A DNA stretch of 5,753 nucleotides from Desulfobulbaceae bacterium (GCA_026986885.1 JALSNT010000009.1:1-5753), one strand, 5' to 3'; numbered from the stretch's first letter, positions 1-5,418 are shown. The notes: a model not told the origin generated them from the letters alone. A program made the numbers and translations.

Positions 1-1
1 G

Positions 2-175
2 ACCAATATTTCCGCCCTGCGCAAGGATGTAACGGCCAAATGTTACGGCGGTGACATTTCACGAAAACGCAAGCTGCTGGAAAAACAGAAGGCAGGCAAA
101 AAGAGAATGAAAACGGTGGGCAATGTTGAAATCCCGCAACGTGCCTTCCTGGCAGTGCTGAAATCAGATCAGTAA
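2..175 (+). CDS. lepA: Elongation factor 4 (LepA), C-terminal fragment
   Basis: This is the last 57 codons and TAA stop of LepA (EF4), a ribosome-associated translational GTPase that back-translocates or remodels stalled ribosomes in the cytoplasm. The gene's 5' part, including the GTPase domain, lies beyond the left edge. The visible residues are the LepA-specific C-terminal domain. They contain the hallmark block [19 protein letters not shown], then a lysine-rich helix ([13 protein letters not shown]) and the closing [15 protein letters not shown] segment. That combination is diagnostic of LepA and absent from EF-G and TypA. The frame is open from base 2, and the stop sits where the family normally ends, so the C-terminus looks intact. 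The gene converges on the minus-strand FG-GAP gene. No T-tract terminator is visible directly after the stop on the plus strand; the repeat hairpins begin about 130 bp further on. Confidence 0.95.
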   Translation, partial: TNISALRKDVTAKCYGGDISRKRKLLEKQKAGKKRMKTVGNVEIPQRAFLAVLKSDQ

Positions 176-250
176 AAAACTGCCGGTAAGGGATAGCAAA
201 AATATACTCAAGCCGGTTTCACCCGCAACCCAATAGAACAACGAACATCG

Positions 251-280
251 AATTTCGAACCGCAGAATTTCGAACCGCAG
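251..280. repeat. 15-bp tandem duplication (aatttcgaaccgcag x2)
   Basis: Two perfect head-to-tail copies of aatttcgaaccgcag lie at 251-265 and 266-280. They sit in the part of repeat copy 1 where copies 2 and 3 carry arrays of the 7-bp unit gaatttc. This is the length-variable zone of the family. Confidence 0.95.
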
Positions 281-302
281 TCTGCCCTGAAATGTTCGCA
301 CT

Positions 303-326
303 CGTCACACCGCTTGCGGTGTGATG
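303..326. other. GC-rich hairpin conserved in the repeat family (copy 1)
   Basis: The stem cgtc-a-caccgc / gcggtg-t-gatg closes a 2-nt loop (tt, 314-315). It has nine perfect pairs next to the loop, then an outer G-T wobble and a C-G pair. The same hairpin occurs at 5476-5500 and 5718-5742 with a tct loop. A second small hairpin, ggcgc-tct-gcgcc, follows at 335-347 and recurs at 5509-5521. Neither is followed by a T-tract, so they are not ordinary terminators. Confidence 0.8.
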
Positions 327-462
327 CAATCTGTGGCGCTCTGCGCCTGTTGTACGCATGGAATAAACAATGCTGTTTGCCAATAAAGAAAGCAGACAAA
401 GGTAGTGGTTGCTGTTGTAACCGTTCACCCAGATACTGTTTCGCCCGCATTACCTGCATAAT

Positions 463-474
463 GTAAACGTTTAC
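463..474. promoter_or_regulatory. Perfect 12-bp palindrome gtaaacgtttac
   Basis: The sequence gtaaacgtttac is its own reverse complement. With one flanking base it reads tgtaaacgtttacc, close to the general LacI/GalR-family operator shape (half-sites around a central CG). It lies in the extra segment of repeat copy 1 and is not beside any promoter or start codon I can support. An operator role is therefore only a possibility. Confidence 0.2.
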
Positions 475-484
475 CAGTGCCCCA

Positions 485-518
485 CGGAGTCTTCGCTTAC
501 CCGGAGTCTTCGCTTACC
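485..518. repeat. 17-bp tandem duplication (cggagtcttcgcttacc x2)
   Basis: Two perfect adjacent copies of cggagtcttcgcttacc are present (485-501 and 502-518). As 17 is not a multiple of three, the duplication shifts the minus-strand frame that otherwise links the ATG at 548 to the long open frame downstream. The perfect identity of the two units suggests a recent slippage event. Confidence 0.95.
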
Positions 519-586
519 TATTCGTTCAAGCAGGCCGACGATGTTCATTTTCTTGTTTTTTTATGATAGGACATGGGGAGTAATAC

Positions 587-622
587 ACAAAAAAGGGCGT
601 ACCTGGCAACAGGTACGCCCTT
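587..622 (-). terminator. Rho-independent terminator of the FG-GAP gene
   Basis: A perfect 12-bp stem (aagggcgtacct 593-604 / aggtacgccctt 611-622) closes a 6-nt loop. On the minus strand it is followed by six T (plus-strand A run 589-594). It lies 33 bp beyond the stop of the 656-2350 gene, in the right orientation to end that transcript. On the plus strand the T run is only two bases, so lepA transcripts are less likely to stop here. Confidence 0.9.
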
Positions 623-655
623 GAGTTAACGGGCACACATTACGGGGGACGATTA

Positions 656-2350
656 TTATCGGCCCATCGGTAGAATAAGAAGCCTGCTGGCGCCCCGGGC
701 CTCGGTAAAAATACCGCCAGGATTCACGGTCAGCAGATATAAAGAGCCATTTGCCGCCCCAATACCCTGGATATACTGTTCATAATCTCCGCCGATCTTC
801 CCTTTCATATAGGTACCGGCTCTTGTTTTTTTCAGGACGGATACCCAGGTCTTTTTGATGGAATTGGCACCGCCGACGGTGGAAAAGACAGAGAGATCGG
901 CGCTGGGAACAAGAATTTCACGGCTGCCGTCATTGTCAACATCCACTGCCAGCGGCCTGATTTCGATATTGGCATTGGAAAATAAAGGGTTGATGGAATC
1001 AGGATTTTGCTCATAACGGACAGTCGACACACTGCCGCCCATCTCCCTGGCACTTGAATAAACCTGCCGGCCACCTTCCATAATATGTAGTTTATTGTTA
1101 ACGATATAGGCAGCTGAACGACCAGCTCCTTTGGTCTGCTGGAAGACAGTACCCCCGGTTACTCGATAAGAGGAAGGCAGGGAACCGTTGTATTCCCTGG
1201 TTTTAACAGTCGTTCCCGCCAAAATCAACTGGCTGATTTTTCTACCGAAAAAAACATCCTGATCAAAATTTTGCGCTAACATGATTTCCGGTCGGCCATC
1301 ACCATTCAGGTCACTGCTGTTAATAATATAGGGTATTTCTTTTTGAACAACGGCAAGCGAATTGTTGCGAAACTGCAGAAGAATTGAACTCACCTGCTGG
1401 CCGTCGGTATCATAGCCGGTCAGGCCGATATAGGGTGCTCCGGAACCAGGTTGCCACCAGCAGACGGAAAGAAGTTTAGTCCAGGGTGTTTTCAACCCGG
1501 CAACCTGCTGCAATCCATTGTCCTGCACCTTGTAAACCATGGTTTCATGGTCCCTGATAACGGCAAGATGCATCGTCCCCTTGAGCATGAGGAAATCACC
1601 CATGATCGCAGAATAGGGGAGACTACCCCCCTGATTGTAACCATAGGTCTGCAGGTCATAACGAATTTTGCCGTTGGCATTGCCGTTTGCGGCTATCGCA
1701 GCGGTACCGGCAGCTACCCCGGCGCCGTACACGGGTGCAAAAGATTGCGCAGTTGCCTGTGCCGGTGCGGGCGGTTGCACCTGGCGATCAATTTGATAAT
1801 CTCTGAGAACCCGACCATGGTTATCCTTAACTTTAAGAAAATCCCCTTGACGAACAAAAACAAGTTCGGTTTTGGGAGTTTTATTTTGCTGCCAGTTTAA
1901 TGCAGGCAGGTCCTGCTGCAGGACAGAGAAAAAATGATCGCTGCGGCCAGTTTTATCAACAGCGGCAGCGGTAATTTCCTTGAAGCGGACGACTTTATCG
2001 CCACGCTTAACCTTTACAGAAGCTCCAGCTGCTTTGGCGTAAGAAAATATTTTTTCCACTCTGGTGACGGCGAGAACACCGGAACGGGATTCTATCCGGC
2101 CAAGGACTTTACCGGTGATCGGATCGGTTAGTTTCCTTCCCTGGTGGAAGATGGTAAACAGGTCATATTTATGAACACCTGCATCACTGCCCAGATCAAG
2201 AATTACCTGGCCACCGACCACATCAACAACATAGCCTTGAATGGGCTGCATGTCGGAGACAATATCTCTTACAGTTGCACTGATGGCCTTCTGCGCCAGC
2301 AAACAGATCAGGATGACAAGCAGGCAAGAGAGACGAGTGAAATTTTTCAT
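656..2350 (-). CDS. Secreted FlgT_C-like / FG-GAP-type repeat protein
   Basis: This is a 564-residue exported protein of unknown role. Residues 1-25 form a Sec signal peptide (basic MKNFTR, hydrophobic LLVILICLL, AIS-A cleavage region). Residues 36-125 resemble the FlgT C-terminal domain: a GYVVDVVGGQVILDLGSDAG start, then LTDPITGKVLG and a VTRVEKIFSYAKA strand. That fold is known from flagellar H-ring FlgT and from other periplasmic proteins. An Ala/Pro/Gln-rich linker (192-225) leads to a large C-terminal region (230-564) with two DxDxDG-type calcium loops, DLNGDG (347-352) and DVDNDG (470-475), each followed by the REI/PEI strand typical of FG-GAP/VCBS beta-propeller blades. No membrane anchor or lipobox is seen, so it is probably periplasmic or surface-exposed. 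The start is supported by ggagag about 10 nt upstream on the minus strand and by the signal peptide. The gene has its own promoter and terminator. It lies downstream of the porin gene on the same strand but behind the porin terminator. No flagellar gene is visible, so a flagellar job should not be assumed. Confidence 0.92.
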   Translation of the reverse strand: MKNFTRLSCLLVILICLLAQKAISATVRDIVSDMQPIQGYVVDVVGGQVILDLGSDAGVHKYDLFTIFHQGRKLTDPITGKVLGRIESRSGVLAVTRVEKIFSYAKAAGASVKVKRGDKVVRFKEITAAAVDKTGRSDHFFSVLQQDLPALNWQQNKTPKTELVFVRQGDFLKVKDNHGRVLRDYQIDRQVQPPAPAQATAQSFAPVYGAGVAAGTAAIAANGNANGKIRYDLQTYGYNQGGSLPYSAIMGDFLMLKGTMHLAVIRDHETMVYKVQDNGLQQVAGLKTPWTKLLSVCWWQPGSGAPYIGLTGYDTDGQQVSSILLQFRNNSLAVVQKEIPYIINSSDLNGDGRPEIMLAQNFDQDVFFGRKISQLILAGTTVKTREYNGSLPSSYRVTGGTVFQQTKGAGRSAAYIVNNKLHIMEGGRQVYSSAREMGGSVSTVRYEQNPDSINPLFSNANIEIRPLAVDVDNDGSREILVPSADLSVFSTVGGANSIKKTWVSVLKKTRAGTYMKGKIGGDYEQYIQGIGAANGSLYLLTVNPGGIFTEARGASRLLILPMGR

Positions 2351-2415
2351 GGCGATATAACTCTCCGGGAAATGGAAAAATACAAAAAGGAATGGGTAAC
2401 CTGTGCTGCTGAAAA

Positions 2416-2443
2416 GTTATACCTGTTCTCAAGTATTTTTCAA
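2416..2443 (-). promoter_or_regulatory. Predicted sigma70-type promoter of the FG-GAP gene
   Basis: Reading the minus strand, TTGAAA (2443-2438) and TATAAC (2421-2416) are separated by 16 bp. Each matches the consensus at five of six positions. Transcription would begin near 2409, giving a leader of about 58 nt before the ATG at 2350. The site lies beyond the porin terminator, so it can drive the gene independently. Confidence 0.6.
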
Positions 2444-2474
2444 CCGTTTAGGAGCATGCAGACAAAATAATTCC

Positions 2475-2506
2475 CAAAAAAACGTGGCCTGTCCCCTATT
2501 TTCCTA
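2475..2506. repeat. Possible dispersed short repeat (acgtggcctgtcccc motif)
   Basis: The stretch acgtggcctgtcccctattt (2482-2501), bounded by an A run and a pyrimidine-rich tail, resembles a short motif I recall recurring in intergenic regions of many bacterial genomes, sometimes near REP-associated transposases. Only one copy is present in this window and it forms no strong hairpin, so this rests on memory alone. Confidence 0.25.
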
Positions 2507-2517
2507 AATTGAGCAAT

Positions 2518-2554
2518 AAAAAAAGGCGACCAACTGTTGCCGGCTGGTCGCCTT
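2518..2554 (-). terminator. Rho-independent terminator of the porin gene
   Basis: A perfect 10-bp stem (aaggcgacca 2523-2532 / tggtcgcctt 2545-2554) has a 12-nt loop. On the minus strand it is followed by seven T (plus-strand A run 2518-2524). It lies 49 bp after the porin stop codon and separates that transcript from the downstream FG-GAP gene. Confidence 0.9.
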
Positions 2555-2566
2555 GTAATGCTCGTT

Positions 2567-2589
2567 ACCTGTCGTCAGTCAGGACAGGT
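2567..2589 (-). other. Extra hairpin in the porin 3' UTR
   Basis: A 7-bp perfect stem (acctgtc 2567-2573 / gacaggt 2583-2589) with a 9-nt loop sits between the porin stop codon and its terminator. It has no T-tract of its own. It could protect the 3' end of an abundant porin mRNA, but that is inference. Confidence 0.45.
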
Positions 2590-2603
2590 GGGTGGAAAAC
2601 CGA

Positions 2604-4013
2604 TTAGAATTTATACCGCAGGCGGGCGCCGACCGTATAAATATCCTCATCAGCCGAACCGTTGAGATCACTCTCAAAGTAATCCATGGCATCACCGGTA
2701 AAGAGATAGCCGGCGTTCATGGACAGGGTGACATCGGGATACAGTTTATATTTGACATAGGCATCAACTTCGGTACCAACACTGTCATCGGCAAAATGCT
2801 GGCCGGCGGAGTTGCTGTAGGTGATGTCTTCAGCGGTCATCATGTAGAGGAGAGCGCCTCCGACTTTTAACTTACTGCTGACCTTGGTATCGGCTGCCAG
2901 TTTAAAGAGATGCATACCCTTATCCAGGATATAGGGACGCTCGGTGAAGTAGTCATCCGTGGTTGCATGTCCCTCGGTGATAACCTGGGAGAAGCCCATA
3001 TCAACATCAGTTGCAATATAGGCATCAATATTGTCATCATTGGGATCATCATCACCGGAGGCATACATATAGGTACCGGTGATCTTGGTGGCTCCGATCT
3101 TGGCGCCGACATCGACATGGGCAAAAAAAGCACTGATATCAAAATCATGGTATGGACTGGTTACGCCATTCTGATCCACATAGGTGGCGTTGTCAATGGA
3201 ACCGCCCTGATAGATAAAATCGCCATCAAAAAAGAGATTATTGATATTGAACTTACCGTTCAGCCCCATGGTATAGACCCCAAGGTCAACGGTGTCTTTT
3301 AATTTCTTGATTTCCCACTTGGTTGCCTCAATTTTGTTATGGGCGTTTGCCTCGGCATCATTACCTATATAGGAGGCAAAGAAACCGACCTTGGACTTGG
3401 CCATGGGTGAAAAAGAAACCTTACCGACAAAGGCATCAACATCACCGACATCAGGTCCGGCGGATCCGGCATCTACGCGGTATGGACGCTCCCAGCCGAC
3501 ATAATAGCCGACATTACCCACCTGACCATCCAGGTTGACACCCATGACGGTCTCTTTCCAGAAGTACTTGTTCAGGTTAAAGGGCTGCAGACCGGTTTTC
3601 AGACGCATCTTGTCGGCAACACCGGGAACCTGCATGTCCAGGTAGGCCCAGCGGGTCTCAATATTGACACCATCACCTGAGTACAGACCACCTTTTGACT
3701 TGCCGACGGAACCGGATTGACCAAATTCCAGACCGCCGATCTCGATGGCATAGACGCCCTTGACATTTTTATTGTCACTGGCCATCTCCGACCACAACCG
3801 GTACTTGACTTCACCCCAGGAATCATTGACATCTTTATCAACATTGACCAGTCCACCTTTTTTGAAATGATCATTTCCCAGAAAATCGGCATGATTGGTG
3901 TAAACCTGGAAACGATGGTCCAGATCGCCATGGAAAGCAAAATTTGCAGCCGCAGCGCTTCCGACAAATCCCATACTGGAAACAATGGCAGCAACAGCTA
4001 AGGTTTTCTTCAT
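2604..4013 (-). CDS. Outer-membrane porin-like beta-barrel protein
   Basis: This 469-residue protein is predicted to form a channel in the outer membrane. Residues 1-23 are a classic signal peptide (MKK, hydrophobic core, SAAA cleavage site). The mature part has the alternating, aromatic-rich strand pattern of a transmembrane beta-barrel, with Asp/Gly/Asn-rich loops, notably SGDDDPNDDNID (319-330). The final residues TVGARLRYKF end in phenylalanine, the signature recognised by the BAM complex. No cysteine is present. No N-terminal SLH or coiled-coil domain is seen. The second half (about 314-469, with GTEVDAYVKYKLYPDVTL and AGYLFTGDAMDYF) recalls the alginate-export/DUF-type porins of delta-proteobacteria, but the substrate cannot be told. 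The start is set by aggagg 7 nt upstream and by the signal peptide. The gene is flanked by a good promoter, a hairpin-bearing leader and a strong terminator, as expected for a highly expressed single gene. Confidence 0.93.
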   Translation of the reverse strand: MKKTLAVAAIVSSMGFVGSAAAANFAFHGDLDHRFQVYTNHADFLGNDHFKKGGLVNVDKDVNDSWGEVKYRLWSEMASDNKNVKGVYAIEIGGLEFGQSGSVGKSKGGLYSGDGVNIETRWAYLDMQVPGVADKMRLKTGLQPFNLNKYFWKETVMGVNLDGQVGNVGYYVGWERPYRVDAGSAGPDVGDVDAFVGKVSFSPMAKSKVGFFASYIGNDAEANAHNKIEATKWEIKKLKDTVDLGVYTMGLNGKFNINNLFFDGDFIYQGGSIDNATYVDQNGVTSPYHDFDISAFFAHVDVGAKIGATKITGTYMYASGDDDPNDDNIDAYIATDVDMGFSQVITEGHATTDDYFTERPYILDKGMHLFKLAADTKVSSKLKVGGALLYMMTAEDITYSNSAGQHFADDSVGTEVDAYVKYKLYPDVTLSMNAGYLFTGDAMDYFESDLNGSADEDIYTVGARLRYKF

Positions 4014-4052
4014 AATACATCCTCCTCTTCTTTTAAATGATGAGAGAACCGA

Positions 4053-4078
4053 CCTGCCCGGATTCCCTCCGGTTCAGG
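4053..4078 (-). promoter_or_regulatory. 5' leader hairpin of the porin mRNA
   Basis: On the minus strand the predicted porin transcript begins with cctg-aa-ccgga-ggga-a-tccgg-g-cagg. This is a 4-bp and a 5-bp stem stacked around a small internal loop, with a 5-nt apex. It falls at or within a few bases of the expected transcription start (about 4075) and about 40 nt upstream of the ATG. Stable 5'-terminal hairpins are known to slow decay of outer-membrane protein mRNAs such as ompA. A similar role here is inferred. An alternative pairing gaaccg/cggttc (4046-4051/4070-4075) exists. Confidence 0.5.
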
Positions 4079-4081
4079 CCA

Positions 4082-4110
4082 AATATAATCTCCAATAATT
4101 GTTGATACAA
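4082..4110 (-). promoter_or_regulatory. Predicted sigma70-type promoter of the porin gene
   Basis: On the minus strand TTGTAT (4110-4105) and TATATT (4087-4082) are separated by exactly 17 bp. The region upstream (4111-4200) is very AT-rich and could act as an UP element. The predicted start near 4075 leaves a leader of about 60 nt. Confidence 0.65.
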
Positions 4111-4318
4111 AATTTTTGACACCAGGGCAAGGAAAAAATTAAATTTTTTGTATTTGCGGTATTTGTTGGTAAATAAATGATAAAGAATTATTATAATGTC
4201 AATTTTTCAGGGCAGGTACGAAGATATAATTTTTTAAACACAGCCTGCACCCTGTGTATTTTCCCCATGAATTTCAGGGATAACATTGCTCTTGATCTTG
4301 AGAATTAAGAACATGCAG

Positions 4319-4345
4319 GTCTGGTTGAGCCCAGCGAAACCAGAC
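4319..4345. repeat. REP-like palindrome (gtctggtt ... aaccagac)
   Basis: A perfect 8-bp inverted repeat (4319-4326 / 4338-4345) surrounds gagcccagcga. The core ggttgagc..gcgaaacc resembles a palindromic intergenic element common in many bacterial genomes. That resemblance comes from memory, and no second copy lies in this window. Confidence 0.4.
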
Positions 4346-4385
4346 ATAAGCAGGACCGGCTATTTGTCCGTCATGCCGGGCAAAT

Positions 4386-4420
4386 AAAAAAGGCCGGGGC
4401 TGTCAGCCCCGGCCTTTTTT
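4386..4420. terminator. Strong bidirectional terminator downstream of the two-CW gene
   Basis: A perfect 16-bp inverted repeat (4386-4401 / 4405-4420) with a 3-nt loop has a GC-rich core (ggccggggct) and A6/T6 arms, so it can terminate transcription from either side. It lies 20 bp past the stop of the 4441-4707 gene, which it most clearly serves. The plus-strand T run would also end any transcript leaving the 4111-4385 interval. Confidence 0.93.
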
Positions 4421-4440
4421 AATCAGCATTGCTCTTTGAG

Positions 4441-4707
4441 TTACGCAGCCGGTTTGAACTGGGGACAGCGATGGGTCACGTCGATTCCCTTTTGACACAT
4501 GATACTCAATATTTCCTCTTTGCTGAAGATGGAATTTTTCTGATTACTGATATACACCAGACAATCCTTACAAATGTTAAACGCATACACATCAATATCG
4601 CGCATCACATCCCAGCATGGTTTCTGTGCCTTGTATGCCGGACACTGTGATGCTTCCGGGTTACAGTCCATAATTTCCCAGCACGGCCATTTTGTTCTCA
4701 ATGACAT
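4441..4707 (-). CDS. Small two-CW cysteine-rich protein
   Basis: This 88-residue soluble protein has eight cysteines at C9, C15, C22, C31, C46, C49, C71 and C81. The pattern is CWEIMDC (9-15), CPAY (22-25), CW (31-32), CKDCLVY (46-52), C71 and CPQF (81-84). The two Cys-Trp pairs followed by CxxC-x2-Y match what is called the two-CW domain, found alone or attached to sensory and signalling proteins in delta-proteobacteria and other anaerobes. Its biochemical role is not established. The cysteine spacing suggests metal or Fe-S binding or redox sensing, but no ligand can be named from sequence. Most of the protein is the domain, so this is a stand-alone version. The start is supported by ggaggg about 6 nt upstream. 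It lies 106 bp downstream of engB on the same strand with no terminator between them, so co-transcription is possible. A weak TTAACT/TTATAT pair upstream could be its own promoter. Confidence 0.88.
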   Translation of the reverse strand: MSLRTKWPCWEIMDCNPEASQCPAYKAQKPCWDVMRDIDVYAFNICKDCLVYISNQKNSIFSKEEILSIMCQKGIDVTHRCPQFKPAA

Positions 4708-4813
4708 CGCCTTCCCTCCATGTAAAAAAAATATAATGTTCCCTGTTCAGCGACAGTTAAAACAAACAAATTCGCCAAGCAGGAATTAATTTTTCATTTG
4801 ACTTGAAATTGCC

Positions 4814-5401
4814 TTACCAGGAATCAACGGCAAATGCAAGTCTACGGCGTAATTCTTCGCCTCCCTGCCCGGTTACAGCTGAACAGAGCACACGCTTGCC
4901 GGCCGATATACCAAGGGCGGCATCAAGAGAGGATGCATGCTGTATCTGTTTGTTTTTCGATAATTTATCTGCTTTTGTGTAGACCGGCAGGGTAGATATT
5001 TGTTGATAGCGCAGCCAATCAATCAGATCTCTATCCATTTTTTTTAAGGGGTGCCGCAGGTCTATGATCACGACCACCAGCTGTAAAGAGTTGCGCTGCA
5101 GGAGATATCCGGTAATCAACTCCTGCCAGCCGGCCTGTTCTTTTTCAGGCACCCTGGCGAATCCATAGCCGGGAAGATCGACAAAATAAATCGATTCATT
5201 AACAAGAAAATAATTAAGACCTCTGGTTTTACCGGGTCGGGAACTGGTTTTCACCAGTTTTTTTCGTCCGATTATGGCATTCATCAGGCTGGACTTGCCG
5301 ACATTCGACCTGCCGGCAAAGGCAATCTCGGGATAATCGGGTTCGGGCAGTTGTCGCAGGGAATGAACCGATGTAAGGAAACAGGCGCTGGTTATCTGCA
5401 T
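4814..5401 (-). CDS. engB: Ribosome-biogenesis GTPase YihA/EngB (YsxC)
   Basis: This is a cytoplasmic TRAFAC-class GTPase needed for late assembly of the 50S ribosomal subunit, and in many bacteria essential for normal division. It has 195 residues, the usual family length. All GTPase motifs are visible: G1 GRSNVGKS (30-37), the switch-I block SSRPGKTRG with the G2 threonine T59 (53-61), G3 DLPG (75-78) in the EngB-typical VDLPGYGFA, G4 TKADK (142-146) and G5 CSAVTGQG (173-180). The SNVGKSSLMNAI and RPGKTRGLNYF stretches are diagnostic of EngB rather than Der or Era. The upstream Shine-Dalgarno is weak (aggtaagag before ATG), but the N-terminus MQITSACFLTS fits the family. Repeat copy 2 begins only 17 bp upstream of the ATG. 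The promoter therefore lies inside the repeat or beyond the window, or the gene is read from an upstream gene. No clear -35/-10 pair was found in the adjacent repeat. Confidence 0.97.
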   Translation of the reverse strand: MQITSACFLTSVHSLRQLPEPDYPEIAFAGRSNVGKSSLMNAIIGRKKLVKTSSRPGKTRGLNYFLVNESIYFVDLPGYGFARVPEKEQAGWQELITGYLLQRNSLQLVVVIIDLRHPLKKMDRDLIDWLRYQQISTLPVYTKADKLSKNKQIQHASSLDAALGISAGKRVLCSAVTGQGGEELRRRLAFAVDSW

Positions 5402-5418
5402 AATCTCTTACCTGAATT

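Larger units (their letters stand above)
208..548 (-). pseudogene. Candidate decayed small ORF within repeat copy 1
   Basis: Read on the minus strand, an ATG at 546-548 opens a frame beginning MNIVGLLERIGKRRLR. The frame is broken by a 17-bp tandem duplication (485-501 and 502-518). With one 17-bp unit removed, the frame runs uninterrupted to the TGA at 208-210 and encodes about 107 residues, passing through QQQPLPLSAFFIGKQH and a basic or cysteine-containing tail. As the sequence stands, only a 25-residue peptide from 548 or an 83-residue frame from the ATG at 459 is left. Neither start has a Shine-Dalgarno. I do not recognise the protein. The tail (KFDVRCS-type residues) is simply the translated heptad repeat and may not be native coding sequence: in copies 2 and 3 the matching frame stops earlier at GAG TGA. 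The main support is that copy 2 differs largely at synonymous positions. It could also be a non-coding repeat that happens to be open. Confidence 0.4.
217..548. repeat. Intergenic repeat family, copy 1 (expanded)
   Basis: This segment is a divergent copy of the unit that recurs at 5419-5630 and 5631-5753, in the same orientation. Shared landmarks in order are: ccgcaacccaatagaacaac (221-241); an aatttcg block; a GC-rich hairpin (303-326); a second hairpin ggcgc-tct-gcgcc (335-347); tgttgta..catggaata..caatgc; caataaagaaagcagaca (381-398); and cgttc..aagcag (523-533). Compared with copy 2 it carries about 100 extra bases between roughly 415 and 520. That insert holds a perfect palindrome and a 17-bp tandem duplication. 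No transposase, target-site duplication or terminal inverted repeat is visible, so the mode of spread is unknown. Most of the 176-586 gene-free stretch is this element. Confidence 0.85.
4170..4420 (+). ncRNA. Candidate plus-strand small RNA with intrinsic terminator
   Basis: The interval 4111-4385 contains no credible gene. On the plus strand TTGGTA (4167-4172), 17 bp, then TATTAT (4190-4195) is a weak promoter candidate. A transcript from about 4202 would contain a bulged hairpin caggg-cagg/cctg-ca-ccctg (4208-4216/4244-4254), an overlapping alternative acacag/ctgtgt (4238-4243/4252-4257), the gtctggtt/aaccagac hairpin (4319-4345), and the 16-bp terminator with a T6 tail (4386-4420). It would be about 220 nt long and divergent from the porin gene. 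The elements could each exist for other reasons: the terminator serves the two-CW gene and the AT-rich block serves the porin promoter. Expression is unproven. Confidence 0.25.

Noticed and set aside
217..548. Repeat copy 1 considered as an insertion sequence
   Set aside because: There is no transposase frame, terminal inverted repeat or target-site duplication. A non-autonomous element cannot be excluded, but nothing positive supports it.
1451..1900. 149-codon plus-strand open frame across the FG-GAP gene
   Set aside because: It lies wholly inside the opposite-strand gene, has no Shine-Dalgarno and has no recognisable motif.
2910..3302. 130-codon plus-strand open frame across the porin gene
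   Set aside because: It is antisense to a convincing porin gene with signal peptide, Shine-Dalgarno and C-terminal Phe. The translation is low-complexity Ile/Gly-rich with no domain, as expected of a shadow frame.
4233..4313. 26-codon minus-strand and 13-codon plus-strand (4267) mini-ORFs in the gene-free interval
   Set aside because: Neither has a Shine-Dalgarno or a recognisable signature. Such lengths occur by chance.
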